Source: Azolla caroliniana
Taxonomy: Eukaryota; Polypodiophyta
Assembly (NCBI GenBank): GCA_043228905.1
Contig: JBHGNT010000003.1
Coordinates: 7,502,001 to 7,566,000 of the forward strand
Length of the DNA stretch: 64,000 bases
Direction: 5' to 3'
Position numbers and translations under genes: made by a program. Numbering within the stretch: the stretch's first letter is position 1; every line of letters starts with the position of its first letter. The notes beneath the pieces were generated by a model. That model ran no database searches and was not told the DNA's origin. It saw only the letters and a program-made list of their open reading frames with translations. Positions 58,396-64,000 of the stretch are shown here, one piece after another.

Positions 58396-59514
58396 ATGGA
58401 GTCCGTCAGCAAGCAAGAATATATGCGTGTTCTCTCCGAGCTCGAAATGCTAACAACCAAATTCGTGGCACTAGAGCATGAAAATCAAAGATTGATGGGA
58501 GACCTACAACAAGTAAGTGCTGAGAAAGTACAACAATATGAAGATTTATCTCAACGGGTGCATCAATTGGAGACTACTCTATTGCAACGACAAGCGGTGG
58601 AAGTTCAAACCTCGCCGAAGGAACCCAAGATTAGTCTGTCGACCAAGTTTGATGGTACAAGGTCTCAATTTCGTGGATTTTTAAATTAGGTATGGCTTGT
58701 GATTAAATTGCATCCTAGTCGTTACCCAACTGATGTTGCTCGTGTGGGTCTAGTTGGTACCTTGTTAACGGGTACCACATTAGCGTGGTTTGCACCACTC
58801 CTAGAGAAGCACTCACCATTATTAGAAGATTTTAAAGGGTTTATTAATGAGTTCCAAGCCAACTTTGGAGACACTGATAGTATGAGGACTGCAATAAACA
58901 AAATTCGGCGATTACGACAAGGAGATCGTCCTGCTTCCGCTTATGCTGCAAATTTTCACCTTCTAGCATGTGATATTCCATGGGACGAGGCGGCATTAAT
59001 GGACCAATTTCGTCAAGGTCTGCGCAACGATGTGAAGGATTTACTTCTTACCTTCCATGATGATCCAAAATCTCTTATTGAAGCAGTAAGTCGGGCCGTG
59101 CGATGTGACAATCACTTATTTGAGCAGCGTTCTGAGCGCCAACAAATGTTACGCTTTCGACCAACAAAAACATATGCTTTGGTGGTTGCAACTCCACCAC
59201 AAGTATCAAAGTCAAGTGTGGTGGAAGGCCCTACTCCAATGGAAATCAAGAAACCACGACGTCGAGGACCATTATCGGATGCTGAAAAGCAACGACGACG
59301 AGCGAATCATCTATGCCTCTATTGTGGTGGTCTAGGGCATATTGATGTGAATTGTCCACATAAACCACGACGAAAAGTTAACCAAGTAAGTGCTCATGAC
59401 AATCCCATCTCAATTTCTGCCCTGCCTTCTCGTAACCCAAGTAGGCCTAGTAGTCCCTGTCATAAAAATACATTTGATGTCTTGAGCCAATTAGATGATA
59501 TGTTAAACGAGTAA
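58396..59514 (+). pseudogene. gag: Chromovirus gag with one nonsense codon
   Basis: ATG at 58396 opens a 372-codon frame ending with TAA at 59512-59514, interrupted by an in-frame TAG at 58687-58689. Residues of about 15-75 form a predicted coiled coil (LEMLTTKFVALEHENQRL region). The capsid-like domain contains LLTGTTLAWFAPLLEKH, LRQGDRPASAYAANFHLLA and MDQFRQGLRNDVKDLL. A single zinc knuckle, CLYCGGLGHIDVNC, lies near 59314-59355. The Gag protein would build particles and bind element RNA in the cytoplasm. The capsid wording resembles the PEG10/sushi/Tf1-like gag family rather than common plant chromovirus gag. The TAG is one C-to-T change from CAG. The last 16 nt overlap the pro-pol frame. 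Confidence 0.88.
59502..59508 (+). other. Candidate -1 frameshift heptamer
   Basis: GTTAAAC, read in the gag frame as G TTA AAC, lies inside the 16-nt overlap of gag and pro-pol (59499-59514). A one-base backward slip enters the pol frame. Heptamers of this type are known slippery sites. Confidence 0.5.
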
Positions 59515-62500
59515 GTCCGGCCAAAATCGAAGTCATTTGGTTGGACAACCCTAGGCATGTAACGTCCGTCCCTAGTTGTGGTTCCATTTCATCCGGTCAA
59601 GTTAGTCGAGTTTTCTCTGCACAAGTTGAGCTTAACACATCTAGGTGCCATCGAGTCCCAACTTCTACCCTCTTAGACTCTGAAGCCAACTCTTGTTTCA
59701 TGGATCGTGAGTTTGTTGTAATGCATAATATTCAGTTGCATAAGCTCCCAAGCCCAGTATCAGTCGGAGTCATTGATGGACGCCCCATAGCATCAGGTGA
59801 TATAGTTGAAGAGTCTAAACCAATTCATGTAGTCCTAGGCAATTTGGCTAGTGTCATCTCATTCAACATCATTAGTAGTCCAGAGCACTCCCTAGTTCTT
59901 GGTCTTCCATGGTTTGAGCTACATAACCCAACTATTGATTGGAGAAAAAGAACCATTGAATAAGTCACAATACAATCTGAGCCTCTTAAAACTCCAACAA
60001 AGGATATGCCATTCCAAAAGATTTCGACAATCTCTATACATCAATTACGTGAGGAAGGACGGAAGGAAGACATATTGGTGTTCGCAGTTTTAGCAGCTCC
60101 CACATCGAGCTCACAAGAATCGGGGGTCCAACTACCGAAGAAATATATAGAATTCTCCGATGTTTTTGATAAGGTGAAGGCCAATAGACTACCAGAGCAT
60201 CAACCATATGATTGCCTGATTGATTTGCAGCCCGGAAAAGAGCCTCCATGGGGGCCAATTTATAACCTTTCACCCACGGAGTTAGAGGTTCTTCGAGAAT
60301 ATATCGATGAGAACTTGGCGAATGGGTTTATCCAGCATTCAAGATCTCCTGCCGGCGCACCCATATTTTTCGTTAAGAAGAAAGATGGTTCGCTTCGTCT
60401 GGTCGTGGATTATTGAGGATTGAATAAAGTAACTATTCGAAACCGATATGCTCTACCATTGATTTCGAGCCTTTTGGAACACCTCAATGGAGCTAAGTAT
60501 TTCACAAAGTTAGATCTTCGAGGTGCTTACAATCTTGTTCGAATTCGTCCTGGGGATGAATGGAAGACTGCTTTTCGTACTCGCTATGGCCATTTTGAGT
60601 ATACAATGATGCCATTTGGTCTCACGAATGCACCAACAGTTTTCCAACATATGGCGAATGACATTTTTCGAGATTTCCTCGATATTTTCATCATAATTTA
60701 CCTAGATGATATCTTGATCTACTCAAAAACTCAAGAGGATCATGATATACACGTTCGACAAGCTTTGCAACGGTTGCGTGAATATGGTCTCTATGCAAAA
60801 TTGGAGAAGTGCAGCTTTGACCATCATCAAGTGGAATTTTTGGGGTACATAGTCTCTTCACATGGCATCTCTATGGATCTAGGAAAGGTTCAAACAATTT
60901 TGGATTGGCAAACACCACAGTCTGTGCGAGATGTACAATGTTTTTTAGGGTTCGCAAACTTTTATCGCAAGTTCATCAAAGATTATTCAAAGATCGTATT
61001 GCCCCTCACTCAACTGACACAGAAGAATCAACCATTTGTGTGGAGTATAAATGCAAACTCTACATTTGAAGGATTAAAGCAAGCATTTACATCCGCACCA
61101 ATTTTGATGCATGTTGATCCATTGAAGCGCTTTATATTGGAAGCTGATGCATCTGACTTTGCACTAGGAAGCGTATTATCCCAAATTAGCAATGATGGAC
61201 AACTGCACCTTGTGGCTTTTCATTCACGGAAATTCGAAGCTGCAGAAATCAACTATGAGATTCACGACAAAGAGCTTCTTGCCATTGTGGATTCTTTTCA
61301 ACAATGGCGTCATTTTTTGGAGGGTTCGTCTCAACAAATCATTGTCTATAATGATCACAAAAATCTAATGTACTTCCAAAGTGCTCGAGTCTTGAGTCGT
61401 CGACAAGCTCGTTGGGCGCAGTTTTTAACTCATTTTGATTTTGTAATTCTATATTGCCCTGGGACGCAACAAGGCAAAGCAGATGCTTTATCTCGGCGTT
61501 CATATATGGAACTTCAACCAGGAGAGGCCGCATTTGAAAGTCAGAAGCAAATCCTCTTGGGTCCTGACCGTCTACGACTAATGGCTTTTCATGCTATAGA
61601 CACACCCGAGGATTCAAATCTTCTAGACTCCATTCGGGAGCATATTGAGACTGATGAATTCGCCCAAGATATTCTGAACCATATTATCCCAGATCGTGCT
61701 TCTTGTTCACAATCTCAAAATCCTCGTCAAGACTACAACCAGCTCAATTGGCATGATGGTTTACTTTTTCGACAAAATCTCTTATATGTGCCTGATGGTC
61801 CTTCTCGACTCCAAGTCTTGAAACAATGTCATGATACACCAATGGTTGGACATTTTGGCATCCACAAGACTTTGGCGTTAATTTCTCGAAGGTATTGGTG
61901 GCCACGACTTCGCCATTTTGTTACGGATTATGTTCGTAGTTGTGATACATGTTGCCGATTCAAAAAACCTCAACATCATCCATATGGCTTATTACAGCCA
62001 ATGCCTATTCCTGAGAGTCCATGGAAATCTATTTCATTGGACTTCATTACGGATCTACCACCTTCCAAGGGTTTTGATTCTATTCTCACGGTAGTAGATC
62101 GTTTTACCAAGATGACACATTTTCTTCCCTGCACAAAGGCCATTACGAGCCAAGAGACAACCGAGTTACTCATGCGAGAGGTGTTTCGGCATCATGGTCT
62201 TCCTAATGATATTATCAGTGATCGGGGTCCCCAGTTCATCTCAAAATTTTGGCGGCACATGTTCAAACTCTTACATACTTCTTGCAAACTCTCTTCCGGC
62301 TACCATCCAGAAACTAACGGACAGAGTGAGCGCACCAACCAAACAGTAGAACAATATCTTCGTTGTTTTGTCAACTATCAACAAGATGATTGGGTTGATC
62401 TATTACATTTGGCGGAATTTGCTTACAACAACTCAGAACATTCTTCTACTGGATATTCCCCATTTTTTGCAAACATTGGGTACCATCCTCGTTGGACTAT

Positions 62501-63125
62501 GCTTGAACATCCCGAACTCCCGACAAACCCGGTTGCTGAAGATCGGCTCACCCGACTCCAAGAAGTTCAAGATATCCTTTTGCACCATTTATGTGATGCT
62601 CAAAACACTCAAAAGAAGGTTGCTGACCGTCATCGACGTGATTCATCGACTACGTTTCAAGTGGGGGATCGAGTATGGCTTTTACAAGGTCGCATTAAAA
62701 CCACCCGACCTTGCTACAAATTGGATTATCAACGTTTTGGCTCATATGTGATATCTGGTAAGATCAATGATGTGGCATTTCGCCTTGATCTTCCCCCTCA
62801 TATGCATCTTCACCCGGTCTTCCATGTTTCACTTTTGGAGTTGTACACAACCAGCTCTATTCCAGGCCGTCGTACATCTCCCCCACCTCCAATCGAAGTT
62901 TTGGATGGCTCCGAATATGAAGTTGTTGCCATTCTCGACTCCAAGATCGTTCGCAACAAACTGTATTATTTGGTTGACTGGTTAGGTTATACACCTAATG
63001 ATCGAACATGGGAACCTCTTGAGAATCTTGCTAATGCCTCTGAAATGGTTGCTGCATTTCACAACAAATATCCTCATAAACCAAGTCCGAAATCTTGTCT
63101 TCCGACTCGTGGAACTCGTCGTCGA

Positions 63126-63138
63126 AAAGGGGGGATAA
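63126..63138 (+). other. Polypurine tract of the chromovirus
   Basis: AAAAGGGGGGATAA-type purine run, ending directly before the 3' LTR start TGTCATGA. Confidence 0.85.
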
Positions 63139-63620
63139 TGTCATGATGACATACATTTTGGCCTTACAAGGATTCGAGCCCAAGACGTCTTGGTCTATAT
63201 GTTAGACCTTTAACCATTATACCTACATATATGATGTATAATATAATAAATGTATTATTAGTTATTACAAGACATTTAGAGTGTTCTAGAACATTCTAGA
63301 GTGTTCTAGAACATTCTAGAGTATTCTAGAACATTCTAGGATATTCCATGATTATATTAAATATCATAAATATCTAAAATATTCTAGAACATTCTAGAAT
63401 ACTCCATAAGGACTTATAAATAGGTGTATATTCATTCATCACAACTCATTCGGTTCAACACCAGTTTGTAGCCCCTTAACCTACTCTTTGTAATCCTTGC
63501 TCTCTCATAATATAAACTCTCTTTCCATTTCTAGTGTTCTTTCTCTCTCTCTCTCTCTCCCTCTCCCTCTACCTTCTAATGTCATCTTATTTTTCTCTCT
63601 CCTATTCTCAAGTCACGACA
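63139..63620 (+). repeat. Chromovirus 3' LTR (482 bp)
   Basis: TGTCATGATGACATAC to AAGTCACGACA, followed by the GAATC duplication. It is longer than the 5' LTR mainly because of an extra GTTCTAGAACATTCTAGAG-type unit in the first heat-shock array. Confidence 0.93.
63283..63405 (+). promoter_or_regulatory. Heat-shock-element-like arrays in the 3' LTR
   Basis: 63283-63340 has three consecutive TTCTAGAACATTCTAGAG-type units; 63380-63405 holds a further one ending AGAATACTCC. The TATA box follows at 63415. This LTR has more units than the 5' LTR. Confidence 0.6.
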
Positions 63621-63625
63621 GAATC

Positions 63626-63717
63626 ATCAGAATAGGAAAACACGGTGAACATCTATACGTGTGGGTTAGCCAAGCCAAAGGAAAACATAATGGGCGATGA
63701 TTAGGCCATGCCAAATT
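63626..63717. other. Short spacer between chromovirus and hAT copy
   Basis: About 90 bp of sequence with no recognised feature. Confidence 0.5.
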
Positions 63718-64000
63718 TAGCAATGGGCCCGGTTCAGTTTCTTTGCCTTGAAACCAAATCGAACTCAACCGAACCATTTATATAAAACAAAAACCAAACC
63801 ACACCGTTTATGAACTCTCAAGCCATTTAAACCAAACCACTTAAGAAAAGGTAAACCAAAACCATTTAACCCAAACCGTTTAGGGAAAAGTTGAAATAAA
63901 TCCAAACCTATAAACCAATAAACCCGAGTTTTGGAACCAAACCGAATCGTTTATTAAAAATCTAAACTAAACCAAACCATTATTATTTTGGGGAACCAAT
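63718..64000. mobile_element. Second hAT-like element of the TAGCAATGG family, cut by the window end
   Basis: The terminus TAGCAATGGGCCCGG is followed by AACC-rich sequence. This matches, in reverse complement, the right part of the element at 47285-48556 (for example CCATTTATATAAAAC and AACTCTCAAGCCATTTAA). Its other end and target duplication lie outside the window. Confidence 0.75.

Larger units (their letters stand above)
59499..63146 (+). pseudogene. pol: Chromovirus pro-pol with chromodomain, two nonsense codons
   Basis: The frame is -1 relative to gag, opens at 59499 and ends at 63144-63146, just inside the 3' LTR. In-frame stops lie at 59961-59963 (TAA) and 60414-60416 (TGA). Protease: LLDSEANSCFM near 59670-59700, where the usual DSG is DSE. 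RT: RLPEHQPYDC, SRSPAGAPIFFVKKKDGS, MPFGLTNAPTVFQ and the intact catalytic IIYLDDILIYS at about 60690-60722. RNase H: LEADASDFALGSVLSQ, INYEIHDKELLAIV, GKADALSRR. Integrase: HHCC zinc domain (GHFGIHKT to CDTC, about 61845-61950) and core residues in LDFITDLPP, SDRGPQF and NGQSERTNQ. The chromodomain at about 62914-63040 reads EYEVVAILDSK, YLVDWLGY, TWEPLENL. Its usual role is to guide integration to chromatin marks. All domains are in canonical order, but the copy is disabled. Confidence 0.92.
57849..63620 (+). mobile_element. Full-length Ty3 chromovirus, self-priming type
   Basis: The element spans 5772 bp. LTRs are 57849-58302 and 63139-63620, with 5-bp target duplication GAATC (57844-57848 and 63621-63625). 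Between them lie gag (58396-59514), a pro-pol frame (59499-63146) and a polypurine tract. A chromodomain ends pol, which defines a chromovirus. There is no tRNA primer site; an 11-nt site complementary to the predicted RNA 5' end takes its place. Gag and RT wording resembles Tf1/sushi/Tcn1-type elements (inference from motif memory). Three nonsense codons and a changed protease active site mean this copy cannot act alone. By eye the LTRs differ by a few percent plus a 28-bp net length difference. Confidence 0.93.

Noticed and set aside
1-64000. CRISPR arrays, rRNA genes, tRNA genes, bacterial-type operons
   Set aside because: No spacer-repeat arrays, no rRNA-like blocks and no tRNA cloverleaf were recognised; the window is plant nuclear DNA.

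Overview
The window is nuclear DNA of a seed plant, probably a flowering plant; I cannot name the species. It is mostly nested LTR retrotransposons, hAT-type non-autonomous transposons, simple repeats and AT-rich spacer. The one well-supported host gene is a seven-exon pirin-like (cupin) gene on the minus strand. Because of an assembly duplication it appears twice, at 21347-24554 and 43047-46254. A second, weak gene candidate is a 45-residue two-exon membrane peptide at 12579-14161, also duplicated.

Layout: 1-3507 is a decayed Ty3/gypsy element on the minus strand. 3508-9140 is a stack of Ty1/copia remnants on the plus strand: one LTR (3841-8249) interrupted by a smaller copia element (4135-7667), then another copia tail. 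9141-25590 is spacer holding tandem repeats, a 1.2-kb T-rich array, a 0.4-kb foldback and the pirin gene, which carries a MITE and a minisatellite in its introns. 25591-26773 is a hAT-like element containing a smaller hAT MITE, cut by a 100-N gap at 26774-26873. 26874-48467 repeats 5174-26773 almost base for base. 48468-57848 is new sequence with a solo LTR nested in another solo LTR and a diverged dispersed repeat. 57849-63620 is a complete but mutated Ty3 chromovirus, and another hAT copy runs off the right edge.

The duplication looks like an unmerged contig overlap. The right end of copy 1 and the left end of copy 2 both stop exactly at the gap. The copies differ at three places that I found. 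The outer hAT element is complete, with a perfect 8-bp target duplication, only where copy 2 continues past the gap. The real locus is therefore probably 1-26773 joined to 48468-64000.

The most interesting object is the chromovirus at 57849-63620. It has no tRNA primer-binding site. Instead, 11 nt just downstream of the 5' LTR (58305-58315) are perfectly complementary to 11 nt in the LTR that lie 29 nt after a TATA box, at the predicted RNA 5' end. This is the arrangement of Tf1/sushi-type self-priming. Its gag and reverse transcriptase also resemble Tf1/sushi/Tcn1-type elements more than common plant chromoviruses. Its LTRs carry arrays of perfect heat-shock-element motifs upstream of the TATA box, and gag and pol are joined through a short overlap containing a GTTAAAC heptamer.
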